Shown here piece by piece: positions 36,922-45,612 of a stretch of DNA of 64,000 nucleotides; position 1 is the stretch's first letter, and each line of letters opens with the position of its first letter. The position numbers were made by a program, and so were the translations under genes. Source of the DNA: Paenibacillus sp. MMS18-CY102 (GTDB taxonomy: Bacteria; Bacillota; Bacilli; Paenibacillales; Paenibacillaceae); assembly GCF_009789195.1 (NCBI RefSeq), contig NZ_WSTC01000024.1, positions 1-64,000 of the forward strand, written 5' to 3'. The notes beneath the pieces were generated by a model. It was given only the letters and a program-made list of their open reading frames with translations. It had not been told where the DNA came from and did not search any database.

Positions 36922-38136
36922 GTGCTTTTTGTATATGGTCCCCAAACGCCGATTCGCCTGCTAGAGGAAATTCGCGATTGGAAAAGGCAAGAAATCGAGC
37001 ACGCAGCGATGATCCGCCGCTTCACGCCTACGCTAGAACCCGAATTCAAGTGGCTCCTGACCGAATGGGAGCAGCCACTGCGCGCAGCGGAACGCATCGC
37101 TGACCGCTGCCTCAACGAGGCGCTGGCACGCAGCGACAGCACAGGCGAGGCCGACGGTCCCAGCCCCGCTACAACGCAGGCACAAGCCGATCTGCTGCTG
37201 CAAGCTTCCGCCTATCAGTCCCAGAAGTTTGTCGAGCATCTGCTTGGCCTGATGGAGCGGAGCCCATCGCTCGCTTCCGCGCCAGCGGCAAGATCGTTCA
37301 TTCTGCATGCCGTGCGGGAATCCAACGGCTTCCTAGGCCTGCAGGAGACGTATCGTTACGCATACTCGCCTGAACAGGCATTGGCGCAATCCGCGGAAGC
37401 GCTGCGGAACGCCAGCAGGAACAGCCATGCAGATGCTGGTGCTAATGCCAACGCCGATGTACCAGACAGCTCCAGCCCTGGCTCCAACTCAGAACGGGCG
37501 CCCGTCGCCCAAGTGCCAATCGGCGGCCACAAGCTGCCTCCGCTGCCGTATCCATACAATGCGCTTGAGCCTTTTATCGATGAGAAGACGATGCGCATTC
37601 ATCACGACAAGCATCACCAGAGCTATGTCGACGGGCTGAACAAAGCCGAGCGTGAACTGGAGCAGGCCCGGCGCTCCGGCAATTTTGATCTCGTGAAGCA
37701 TTGGGAGCGTGAACTAGCGTTCAACGGCGCCGGCCATTATTTGCATACGTTATTCTGGACCGTAATGGCGCCACATGCCGGAGGCCCTGCAACCGGTTCG
37801 CTCGGCGCGCAGATCAAGCATGATTTTGGCAGCTATGAAGCATTCAAGAAACAATTCTCTGAAGCTGCCGCTAAGGTTGAAGGCAGTGGCTGGGCTATAC
37901 TAGTGTGGAGCCCGCGCAGCCGGCGCCTCGAGATATTGACCGCTGAGAAGCACCAAAACCTGTCCCAATGGGACGTCGTGCCGATTCTCCCGCTGGATGT
38001 GTGGGAGCATGCCTACTACCTTAAGCACCAGAACGATCGCGCCGGCTATATTAAAGATTGGTGGAATGTCGTGAACTGGCCCTATGCCAACGAGCGGTTC
38101 GAGAAAGCGAGCAAACTCATCTGGGAACCGTTCTAA
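36922..38136 (+). CDS. sodF: Fe/Mn superoxide dismutase with N-terminal helical extension
   Basis: About 404 residues, twice the size of a normal SOD. The C-terminal 210 residues are the SOD domain (LPPLPYPYNALEPFIDEKTM) with metal ligands in IHHDKHHQSYV, GAGHYLHTLFWT and [12 protein letters not shown]. The first 160 residues are a predicted helical domain (LLEEIRDWKRQEIEHAAMI), joined by an Ala/Ser/Asn-rich linker; this resembles the extended SodF proteins of Bacillales. GTG 36922 is 8 bases after GAGGAGG, so I prefer it to TTG 36901. Metal preference unresolved. Confidence 0.85.
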   Translation: MLFVYGPQTPIRLLEEIRDWKRQEIEHAAMIRRFTPTLEPEFKWLLTEWEQPLRAAERIADRCLNEALARSDSTGEADGPSPATTQAQADLLLQASAYQSQKFVEHLLGLMERSPSLASAPAARSFILHAVRESNGFLGLQETYRYAYSPEQALAQSAEALRNASRNSHADAGANANADVPDSSSPGSNSERAPVAQVPIGGHKLPPLPYPYNALEPFIDEKTMRIHHDKHHQSYVDGLNKAERELEQARRSGNFDLVKHWERELAFNGAGHYLHTLFWTVMAPHAGGPATGSLGAQIKHDFGSYEAFKKQFSEAAAKVEGSGWAILVWSPRSRRLEILTAEKHQNLSQWDVVPILPLDVWEHAYYLKHQNDRAGYIKDWWNVVNWPYANERFEKASKLIWEPF

Positions 38137-38152
38137 CAAACCCGAAACAACG

Positions 38153-38203
38153 AGCGGCTTCGACACCTATTCCGCTAACGAACGGATAGGCGCCAAAGCC
38201 GCT
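38153..38203. terminator. Hairpin between convergent sodF and asbF
   Basis: AGCGGCTT (38153-38160) with AAAGCCGCT (38195-38203), and an inner CCTAT/ATAGG stem. It has only weak T tracts on either side; probably a shared terminator. Confidence 0.55.
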
Positions 38204-38245
38204 ATTTATGCTGCTCCCTCTCAGGCCTCGCACTTTGCTTATCGC

Positions 38246-39130
38246 TTATTCAGTGATTCCCGCTTGTACGAGAGCTCCGCCAACGCCCACTTGCCCGCTG
38301 CCGTCCGTTAACTGGCGGAGCCATGCAGCATCTGCAGCCAGCGTCTCGAACGGTTGTGCGCCGAACCATTCCAATGAACTAAACAGCTCACTCTCGCCGA
38401 TTGCAGCGATGATAGGCCGGAAGTCGAGCGCTCCGTCAGGCAATGGAACCATGCCGGTCCGGTCGCTGCCGGATGCATACACTTGAGCAGGCTCGAAGAC
38501 GTGCAGCCGGTCGGCGGACGTAACATTTTTGAGATGAAAATGGTGCACCCATGGCTTTAGCTCCGCGTACGCCTGAAGCACATCATCTCCCGCTTCCCAC
38601 AAATGCAGGAAATCGAGGTTAATGCCAAATGCGCTATGCCCGACCTCATCGATGAGCAAACGGGCGGAAGCAAGCTCATCCGACAACGTGCCGGGATGCG
38701 TCTCAGCCAGCAGCGTGACGCCATACTGCGCGCAAATGCCGCTAAGCGCCCGAAGCCGCTTCACATAATCCCGCCTCAGCTCAGGCGAGACCTGCCGGCT
38801 TGGCAAGGGACCCGCGAACGTACGAAGGCGAGTCGTGCCATACCAGCGCGCAAGCGCAGCCATGCGGTGCGCTTTCTCCTGCGTTGCCGCGAAGCGTTCC
38901 TCCGAGCCGATATCGAAGTAATCGCTAATCATCGCAATCCGCATGCCGCGCCCATGCATGAGCCGCAGCTGCTCCTTGGTCGATTCGCGCTCCTCGGCAG
39001 TCGCAAGCCATTCCGCATGTGCGCCCCACAGCTCAATCCCATCGAAACGCTCCCGCAGCGCGAAGCGAACAATCGTCGCGAAAGAGACGAGCGAGTGGCG
39101 GAACGAAATCGTGCATAAGCTAATTTTCAT
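38246..39130 (-). CDS. asbF: 3-dehydroshikimate dehydratase AsbF
   Basis: 294 residues, xylose-isomerase-like TIM barrel. Makes 3,4-dihydroxybenzoate from 3-dehydroshikimate for petrobactin-type siderophores. Signatures: MKISLCTISFRHSLVSF at the N-terminus, GIELWGAHAEWL, ETHPGTL with a metal Glu, GINLDFLHLWEAGDD and SLEWFG. Last gene of the biosynthesis operon, 22 bases after asbE, with GGAGGC before the ATG. Confidence 0.93.
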   Translation of the reverse strand: MKISLCTISFRHSLVSFATIVRFALRERFDGIELWGAHAEWLATAEERESTKEQLRLMHGRGMRIAMISDYFDIGSEERFAATQEKAHRMAALARWYGTTRLRTFAGPLPSRQVSPELRRDYVKRLRALSGICAQYGVTLLAETHPGTLSDELASARLLIDEVGHSAFGINLDFLHLWEAGDDVLQAYAELKPWVHHFHLKNVTSADRLHVFEPAQVYASGSDRTGMVPLPDGALDFRPIIAAIGESELFSSLEWFGAQPFETLAADAAWLRQLTDGSGQVGVGGALVQAGITE

Positions 39131-39152
39131 GCTAGCTGCCTCCTTCCGTTCT

Positions 39153-40154
39153 TTACGCTTGGCCTACAACAGTCCGAACCCGCTCGCCGGGCGCCAATTC
39201 CGCTTGCTTCCACATCCGATACTGGCGGTCAATCTCACTTTTAATCGAGAATTCAATCGCATCCGCCCGGTCCAGATGGCCCAAAATATCAGGCAGCAGC
39301 GCCAGATCCTTCGTCATCGACAGCTTCACGCACATATACTGCACCGTGTGGAATGCCTGTACGAGGTCGCGGATTTCTTGGCACCACCGCTCGTAATTGT
39401 CCTCGGACAACCCCAGCCTGTCGCGGAAAAACATCAGCGCGTAGTCGTAGCTATATTTACGAATAACGAGTATATTCACTTGCTGGACAGCAGCGAGCAG
39501 CGTACCCAGCGTACGCCCGCCCCGCCCTTCTGCCATGCTTACGACAATATCCCGCAGGCGCGAAACAAGCTCGTTCTCATCCTTGCGCATCGTCGCTTCA
39601 TACAGGCCAGCAATCACGTCAGGCGCCGGATTCTCGATCTGCCCCGCATCAATGAGGTAGCCGCCGCCATATCCATTGGCCAAGAACGCTTCCTTAATCC
39701 GTTCCGTAGGCAAATTGCCTTCCCAACGGAAATCCGGATCGAACATGAACCATTCGTCCTCATTTTCTGTCTTGGACAGCATCAGGAAATGCGGGAACGG
39801 CTTCGCCGCAAACTTATTCTCCCGCTCCGGCAGCATCGACATGTCGATTTGGACGACGACGTATTGGTCTTCCGTCTTGTTGTCCAGCAAGTCCAGCAGC
39901 AGTTGCCAGTTATGCTCAGGATCTTTCGCGAAATCATACCATTCCCGAATGCCTACCCCGAAGAACGCCCGATACCAGTCGACAAAATGGTCATGGTCCG
40001 TGCGCGCAGAGTAGTAGGTGATGCGCCCGTCTTCCGTTACGTCAAAGTCAGAGTCCCACACGCCAAAATAAAACGGGCGATGGTCGGCGCGGCCGCCTGC
40101 ACGCCGTTTAATAATTTCGCAGAAGCAGCTGACGAGGCAATGCACTTTAATCAT
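39153..40154 (-). CDS. asbE: AsbE-like amide-forming protein (DUF6005)
   Basis: 333 residues. In petrobactin synthesis AsbE moves 3,4-dihydroxybenzoyl from the AsbD carrier protein to a polyamine or citryl-polyamine amine. It opens MIKVHCLVSCFCEIIKRRAG and carries HRPFYFGVWDSDFDVTEDGR, typical of this family. The ATG overlaps asbD by 4 bases. Here the acceptor amine could be spermidine or 1,3-diaminopropane (see dat and ddc). Confidence 0.88.
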   Translation of the reverse strand: MIKVHCLVSCFCEIIKRRAGGRADHRPFYFGVWDSDFDVTEDGRITYYSARTDHDHFVDWYRAFFGVGIREWYDFAKDPEHNWQLLLDLLDNKTEDQYVVVQIDMSMLPERENKFAAKPFPHFLMLSKTENEDEWFMFDPDFRWEGNLPTERIKEAFLANGYGGGYLIDAGQIENPAPDVIAGLYEATMRKDENELVSRLRDIVVSMAEGRGGRTLGTLLAAVQQVNILVIRKYSYDYALMFFRDRLGLSEDNYERWCQEIRDLVQAFHTVQYMCVKLSMTKDLALLPDILGHLDRADAIEFSIKSEIDRQYRMWKQAELAPGERVRTVVGQA

Positions 40155-40420
40155 GCTGCGCCTCCGTCCATCGGCTCCAACCGCGCAATGAAATCAAGCA
40201 ATGAGCCAACTGTCGCGAATGCGCGTGCGTCAACCTCTTGCTCCGGCACTCGCAATCCGAGCTCTCGCTCCAGCAAAACGATCAATTGCAGCATCATGAT
40301 TGAATCGATTCGCAGATCCTCATTCAACCGGAGCGACTCTTCTAGCGCACCCGGAAGCTGCAACTGCAAATTTTCACGCAGGAGCGTCTCCACCTGCTGT
40401 AACACGACTATCCGTTCCAT
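40151..40420 (-). CDS. asbD: Aryl carrier protein AsbD
   Basis: 89 residues. Single carrier domain; the phosphopantetheine Ser is at about residue 40 in LNEDLRIDSIMMLQLIVLLE. Holds the 3,4-dihydroxybenzoyl thioester between AsbC and AsbE. It starts 6 bases after the asbC stop and ends overlapping asbE. Confidence 0.9.
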   Translation of the reverse strand: MERIVVLQQVETLLRENLQLQLPGALEESLRLNEDLRIDSIMMLQLIVLLERELGLRVPEQEVDARAFATVGSLLDFIARLEPMDGGAA

Positions 40421-40426
40421 CTATGG

Positions 40427-41752
40427 TTAAGCCTCGCTTTCTTGTTCCCTTGCTAGCATCGCACGGCTTACTTTGCCTGTTGCATTGCGTGGAATCGCCT
40501 CTACGATCCGTACTTCTGACGGCACTTTATAAGGAGGCAGGCCTTCCGCGCACCATGCCCGAATGTCCGCAGGCGATAGCTTTTCCTCTGCTCCTGCCTC
40601 TACCGTGACGAGCGCCAGCGCCCGTTCCCCCATAATCGGATGGCGTCCGCGGAACACGACCGCTTCCTTCACGCCGTCTAGCTCAGTCAAACGCTCCTCC
40701 ACCTCAAGCGGAAATACGTTCAGCCCGCCAACGTTAATAACATCATCCAGCCGGGACATAAAATGCAGCCTGCCTTGCCCATCCGCATAACCGAGATCGC
40801 CCGTTGCAATGCGGCGGCCAGTGCCTACCACCTCAACGAACAGCTCCTCGGCAAGCGCTTGGCCAAGCCCTGCCTTCACCAACACATGCGATAGCGGCAA
40901 GCCGAGGTCGCCGCAATGCTGCATCTCGCCAGCCAGCGAAATACAGCCCGCTTCCGAGCAGCCATACTGCTGCATAATAGCTGCTGACATGCCCGAAAGG
41001 CGTTCCAGCAACGCGCCAGTCATCGGCGCGCCAGAGCTCATCAGCCGATGGAACCGGAAGTCGGCCGGTGCCAGCGACGAGATTACATGCAACAGCAGCG
41101 GAACGCCATAGACGAGATGCTCCGGCGTGTCCCGGATGATGCCTAGCGTCAGCTTCGGGTTGTTCGCAGTTACGACGATTGGCGCTTTGCCCCGAGCGAA
41201 TGCGGACAATACGCCGCTGATTAGCCCATAGGCATGCGAGACCGGCGCGAGCACGATTGGCGTAGCGTTTGCCCCTTCACCCAATGACTCGTTATAAGCC
41301 CGTACCTCAGCATCAACTTCATGCCACGCCCGCTGAATAAGCTTCGGCGCACCCGTTGTGCCTGAGCTGAATTGAAGCAGTGACGGCTCCGCAGAGACCG
41401 GTCCCCGCTCCCAGCCGTTCGCCAGCTTGCCAGCGGCTTCAGTCCAGCTAGCCGAACTATGCACAGCAGCGAGGCTAATATAGCCATCCACGCTGCCATA
41501 TAGCAGCGCTTCGCAGCCTGCATCTTCCGCTCGCTGCCTTGCGGTAGCCTCCGGCGTCTCCGCATGCAGCAGCAGCGCAGATGCGCCCTGCTCCTTCACG
41601 ATGAGCACCGCCCCGATCATATCGATCGGGTCCTGCAAGCAAATCGCAAGGCGCTTGCCTGAGCAAGCGCGAAGCGCATCCGACTTGCGAAGCAGCGCCA
41701 GCCGAGCCTCGAACGAGCCCGCTTGAACAGGCTCACGGTTGATTGTAATCAT
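40427..41752 (-). CDS. asbC: 3,4-dihydroxybenzoate-AMP ligase AsbC
   Basis: 441 residues, ANL-superfamily adenylating enzyme. The ATP loop is LLQFSSGTTGAPKLIQ; the core motif region reads ATGDLGYADGQGRLHFMSR and VINVGGLNVFPLEVEE; the C-terminal Lys is in PRNATGKVSRAML. Activates the catecholate and loads AsbD. The start overlaps asbB by 4 bases. Confidence 0.92.
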   Translation of the reverse strand: MITINREPVQAGSFEARLALLRKSDALRACSGKRLAICLQDPIDMIGAVLIVKEQGASALLLHAETPEATARQRAEDAGCEALLYGSVDGYISLAAVHSSASWTEAAGKLANGWERGPVSAEPSLLQFSSGTTGAPKLIQRAWHEVDAEVRAYNESLGEGANATPIVLAPVSHAYGLISGVLSAFARGKAPIVVTANNPKLTLGIIRDTPEHLVYGVPLLLHVISSLAPADFRFHRLMSSGAPMTGALLERLSGMSAAIMQQYGCSEAGCISLAGEMQHCGDLGLPLSHVLVKAGLGQALAEELFVEVVGTGRRIATGDLGYADGQGRLHFMSRLDDVINVGGLNVFPLEVEERLTELDGVKEAVVFRGRHPIMGERALALVTVEAGAEEKLSPADIRAWCAEGLPPYKVPSEVRIVEAIPRNATGKVSRAMLAREQESEA

Positions 41753-43647
41753 GTAGACAGCTCCTTCTGTGCCGTAACAAGATGCAACGGATTCGATACT
41801 TCATGCATTAACGATCCGGATGGAGCGCCTTCCGCCGGCTTAACGAGCCGTTTTCTCGTCAGTTGCTCCAATCTTGTCGTCGGACCGAATAAATCAAGCT
41901 GATCGAACCGTTCCCGAAGATGCGGATAGCGTTGCAGATGCGTTTCAATCGCTTCGGCCGCCAGCGTCCAGAACCGGCGCTCTTCGAACCGGTAGCGATC
42001 GGCCAGCATCATGGCAAGCTCAGCCAGATTAATGCAGTACAATGCGCCCAGCAGCATGTAGCGCAGCGGGGCAATCGACTCGCACTCCCGCCCTTTGCGC
42101 GGATCGCTGAATTGGCGATGGGCTTGCGTGAAATCCGGGCATGCCGCCGCGGCTTCCTTGCTTAAGAACGGGCCGTAATACATCGCATCCTCGTGAAAAT
42201 CTTTCAGCGCGGCACGCACAGGGCTGCCATCGCAATGAACGAGCCCCATATTCTGTGCATGCGACTCCAGTGCGATGCCGTGTGCGCCGAGCAAATGTAC
42301 GACTGGCATAACCGCGGTTTCGAACAGCCGCGACAGCCATTTTTCGATCCCATATTGCTGCAGCCATGGCTCGATAAACGGCGTGCCGTCGATATCGAGC
42401 GCACTGAGCACATGGAACGGAACCGCACGTTCGCCAGGCTGCAAGTAAGGCTCAAGGCTTTCCCGCCAAATGCAGCTCAACGCGCCTTCATCGCCAATCT
42501 TTAATTGCGCCGCTGCTCCAAGCCTTGCTTCCGAAGAACCAGCGCTCGCTTGCGCTGACGCTGGATCATAGGCGACTGCTGCATATTCCGCGAGCAAGAT
42601 TGTGCCTGACTCAACCAAATAAGCATCACCGCTTACAACCTGCTTAAGCCACGAAGACACATATGGCGCAGCGACCGCATCATGCGGTTCAATGTGCCGG
42701 TACGAAGACGTATTCAACAGGCTCATCGCCAGTTTGACCGACGACTTGTTCGGCGCCGAAGCATTGGACATCGTCCGGATGGACTGCTGCGGGCGGTACG
42801 TATCTTCCGATTCACCAAGCGGCACAATCTCCCCGTCACGAATGGCGGTGGACAACTGGAAGGCCAGGTTGCGCCATTGCCAAGGATGGACCGGGAGCAG
42901 CGCCCATTGGACAGGCACATCCCCCTCCGCAGAAGCTTCCTTCTCGAGCAGCGACATAAATTGGCTATACTGCGCTTGGCCAAGCTCCTGCTGCCATAAC
43001 GCCTCGAACGAACGGCCCGCTTCAATCGCCATTGCCGCATCCGAACGCCGAATCGCCAGCCATATTGGCCGAACATCTGGCGCGAACTCCGGACCGAACG
43101 CCGTTTGATCAGCCAGCGTAAAGCCAATCCTCGATTTATAGCATGGATGATACGGATGCCCGTCCATCGCCGCCGTCTCCAGCTCACTAAAGCTGGATGC
43201 AGCAGCTAGGCTTCTGCCCGCCTCACGCCGATGCTGCTGGGCCAGCGCGTCGTTCGCCAGCGTCGCTTCAAGCTCCTTGACGAACGCGTTCAGCTTGCCC
43301 TTATCCGCTGCGCCAGCTTCAAGCACCTCCTGGAGAAACAGCCGATAATCGTCTGCTTCCCGCCGGCCTTCCTTCGCAATGCGCAGCGGCGGCGAATCGC
43401 TTAATCGAATCCGCCCGAACGACATCCGGCTTCCGCCTTTGACGTTATACGTAATCGGCACGCCATCCTTATCACGGCCATGAATCAAAAACAACGTTTC
43501 CTTCCCGAGCTGGACCGTCTCTGCAGAAACAATCCGCTCGTACAGCATCGACTCCACTAGCTGCCGGAACACTCGCCGCCTTACTTGAACATATGCATCC
43601 GACTGAATCGCTTTTGCCAGCTGCATGTCGAACGGCTGCGCCTTCAT
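41749..43647 (-). CDS. asbB: NRPS-independent siderophore synthetase AsbB
   Basis: 632 residues, IucA/IucC family. Motifs: GHPYHPCYKSRIGFTL (ATP binding), VQWALLPVHPWQWRN, SIRTMSNASAPNKSSVKLAM, GIALESHAQNMGLVHCDGSP and AALKDFHEDAMYYG. In petrobactin synthesis AsbB adds the second amine arm to a citryl-monoamide. It follows the monooxygenase gene by 41 bases. ATG 43647 is preceded by GAGGGGG. Confidence 0.93.
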   Translation of the reverse strand: MKAQPFDMQLAKAIQSDAYVQVRRRVFRQLVESMLYERIVSAETVQLGKETLFLIHGRDKDGVPITYNVKGGSRMSFGRIRLSDSPPLRIAKEGRREADDYRLFLQEVLEAGAADKGKLNAFVKELEATLANDALAQQHRREAGRSLAAASSFSELETAAMDGHPYHPCYKSRIGFTLADQTAFGPEFAPDVRPIWLAIRRSDAAMAIEAGRSFEALWQQELGQAQYSQFMSLLEKEASAEGDVPVQWALLPVHPWQWRNLAFQLSTAIRDGEIVPLGESEDTYRPQQSIRTMSNASAPNKSSVKLAMSLLNTSSYRHIEPHDAVAAPYVSSWLKQVVSGDAYLVESGTILLAEYAAVAYDPASAQASAGSSEARLGAAAQLKIGDEGALSCIWRESLEPYLQPGERAVPFHVLSALDIDGTPFIEPWLQQYGIEKWLSRLFETAVMPVVHLLGAHGIALESHAQNMGLVHCDGSPVRAALKDFHEDAMYYGPFLSKEAAAACPDFTQAHRQFSDPRKGRECESIAPLRYMLLGALYCINLAELAMMLADRYRFEERRFWTLAAEAIETHLQRYPHLRERFDQLDLFGPTTRLEQLTRKRLVKPAEGAPSGSLMHEVSNPLHLVTAQKELST

Positions 43648-43688
43648 CACCCGATTCCCCCTCGTCCCACCGTTTCTAATCGCCTTGC

Positions 43689-45005
43689 TTATTCGCCCTT
43701 CACGCCGAATTGCTGGAATACGTTGCGCTCGCGCACCTTGTAAACCTCTCGGCCGGCTAATCCATTCACGATCACGCTGCTGCGATGGGCGCCAAGGCCA
43801 AGATCCGGCGCACCGATGCCATGCGTGTGAAGCTCGCCATTTTGGACAAAAATGCGGCCTCCAGCAGTGCCAGCCAGTTGCACACGATAATCCTGATCGA
43901 TCAGCAGGCGGCCCTGCCCGTCATACGGGATGAGCGAGCCCAGCGGCTCAATGCACGCAGGCAGCTTATGCGCATAGCCGGTTGCCATAATGACAACTTC
44001 CGCTTGCCGCTCGAAAGCAGCTTGCTGCTCCAGATGGCGAACGTCCAGCCGATAGCCCTCGCCATCAGCCTGCGGCGTAATTTCCACAACCTCTGCGTGC
44101 GCAAGCAGCCGTACAGGCGGCTTTTCCCCGCCAATGCTGGCATCGTACATCGCATCATAGATATCGCCAATCGTCTTGGCGCTAATCCCTTTGTACAGCA
44201 GATGCTGCTTGCTCCGCACCTTATCCTTGGTCTCCTGCGGCAGCCCGTAGAAGTACTCGGTATAGTCAGGGGAAAAATGCTCCAGCCCCAGCTTCGAATA
44301 TTCCATCGGGAAGAAGCCCGACGAACGCGTTAACCAATCCAGCCGGTAGCCATGTTCCCGCTGCTCGCCGAGCAATTGCAAGAATACTTCCGCCGCACTC
44401 TGGCCAGAGCCGATGACCGTAATCGATTGCGCTTCCCGGCAGCGCGGCAGCCGATCCATGAACGAAGCCGAATGGAAGATGTCTTCCGCAGGCAGCCCAC
44501 GGAATTGCGACAGCACATTCGGCACGCTTCCGACGCCAAGCACGAGATCCCTCGTGTAATGGACCGTTACTTCTCCGCTTGCCACATCGCGCGTCTCGAC
44601 TGCGTAATTTGCGCCCTCAGGGCCTTCGCTTGGCCGAATCGCAACAACATCCATGCCAAACCGGCAAGACGGCAGCTGTTCCGCCGCCCACCGGCAATAT
44701 TCGTTATATTCACGGCGGGGAATTAGGAACTTCTCCAAGAAGTAGAAGTGGTACAACCTTCCCTGCTCATGCAAATAGTTCAAAAAGCTTAGCCGATGCG
44801 TCGGATCAGCCATCGTCACCAAGTCGGCAAAAAATGGCACCTGCAACGTTGTGCCCTCGATTAGCATGCCAGCATGCCATTCGAATGACGGTTTACGCTC
44901 AAAAAATACCGCATCCAGCTCTGGCGCCCCTTCGAGCAGCGCCGCTAGACCCAGATTAAAAGGCCCGATGCCGACGCCAATAACGTCATGTACGTGGTTA
45001 GTCAA
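43689..45005 (-). CDS. N-hydroxylating amine monooxygenase (IucD/RhbE type)
   Basis: 438 residues. FAD motif GVGIGPFNLGLAALL, NADPH motif VIGSGQSAAEVFLQLL, and C-terminal VIMATGYAHKLP, as in lysine/ornithine/diaminopropane N-hydroxylases; LQVPFFADLVTMADPT-type core is typical of IucD and RhbE. With dat and ddc upstream, the likely substrate is 1,3-diaminopropane, giving N-hydroxy-diaminopropane. The start is TTG with GGAGGC 7 bases before it, overlapping the acetyltransferase stop by 8 bases. This gene is not part of a standard asb cluster. Confidence 0.9.
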   Translation of the reverse strand: MTNHVHDVIGVGIGPFNLGLAALLEGAPELDAVFFERKPSFEWHAGMLIEGTTLQVPFFADLVTMADPTHRLSFLNYLHEQGRLYHFYFLEKFLIPRREYNEYCRWAAEQLPSCRFGMDVVAIRPSEGPEGANYAVETRDVASGEVTVHYTRDLVLGVGSVPNVLSQFRGLPAEDIFHSASFMDRLPRCREAQSITVIGSGQSAAEVFLQLLGEQREHGYRLDWLTRSSGFFPMEYSKLGLEHFSPDYTEYFYGLPQETKDKVRSKQHLLYKGISAKTIGDIYDAMYDASIGGEKPPVRLLAHAEVVEITPQADGEGYRLDVRHLEQQAAFERQAEVVIMATGYAHKLPACIEPLGSLIPYDGQGRLLIDQDYRVQLAGTAGGRIFVQNGELHTHGIGAPDLGLGAHRSSVIVNGLAGREVYKVRERNVFQQFGVKGE

Positions 45006-45612
45006 GGAAGCCGCCTCCGATCAAACGTTCACGGCTAGCGAACATTAATGCGCCCGTCTTGTCGGGCAGCTCCACGTCCTGTGACCACTCGAAGCCGCAG
45101 CTGCTAAAGATGTGAATCATTTTGTCATTTCGAACATCTGGCTCTGCAACAAGCTTCTCGGTTCTGCCATGCTGCAACAGCATGCGCATCATCGTCTTCA
45201 ATAGCGGTGCTGCGTAACCGCGGCCAAGATACGACGGCTCTCCAATGAGCAGATGAATGCCCTGATCCTCAGGATGCGGATCATAATAACGGCCGATTAT
45301 ATCCCGATTCGCCCAATACGCTTCAAAATAGCTCATCGGCTCGCCACCCAGCAGCCCGATATAAAGCGTCTGGTGGTCATCCGCCAAGAACGCTTCCAAA
45401 TGCTCGCGGTACGCTTGCTCCGATATATTGAGCTTCCAGAAGGGAATGACATGCGGCTCATGCTGCCAGCGCAGCAGCCGCTCAAAGTCTAGCTCCAGCG
45501 AGACCGGACGGAATCCGATCATCCGCCCGATGCCCGCATGGTAGCTCTCGTAGACAGCGCCGCCCAGCCCGTTACCGGACAGCTGCGGCCTCATTTTCGG
45601 CGTTGACGCCAT
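44998..45612 (-). CDS. GNAT acetyltransferase for hydroxamate formation (IucB/RhbD type)
   Basis: 204 residues. Siderophore GNAT pattern: HEPHVIPFWKLNISEQAYREH, MSYFEAYWANRDIIGRYYD, then the acetyl-CoA loop GEPSYLGRGYAAPLLKTMM. It is expected to acetylate the hydroxylamine made by the adjacent monooxygenase. ATG 45612 has GGAGGTG 7 bases upstream and overlaps the end of the previous gene by 41 bases. Confidence 0.88.
   Translation of the reverse strand: MASTPKMRPQLSGNGLGGAVYESYHAGIGRMIGFRPVSLELDFERLLRWQHEPHVIPFWKLNISEQAYREHLEAFLADDHQTLYIGLLGGEPMSYFEAYWANRDIIGRYYDPHPEDQGIHLLIGEPSYLGRGYAAPLLKTMMRMLLQHGRTEKLVAEPDVRNDKMIHIFSSCGFEWSQDVELPDKTGALMFASRERLIGGGFLD

Noticed and set aside
38943-40430. 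495-codon plus frame across asbD-asbF
   Set aside because: Antisense to three recognised siderophore genes and without protein-like features.
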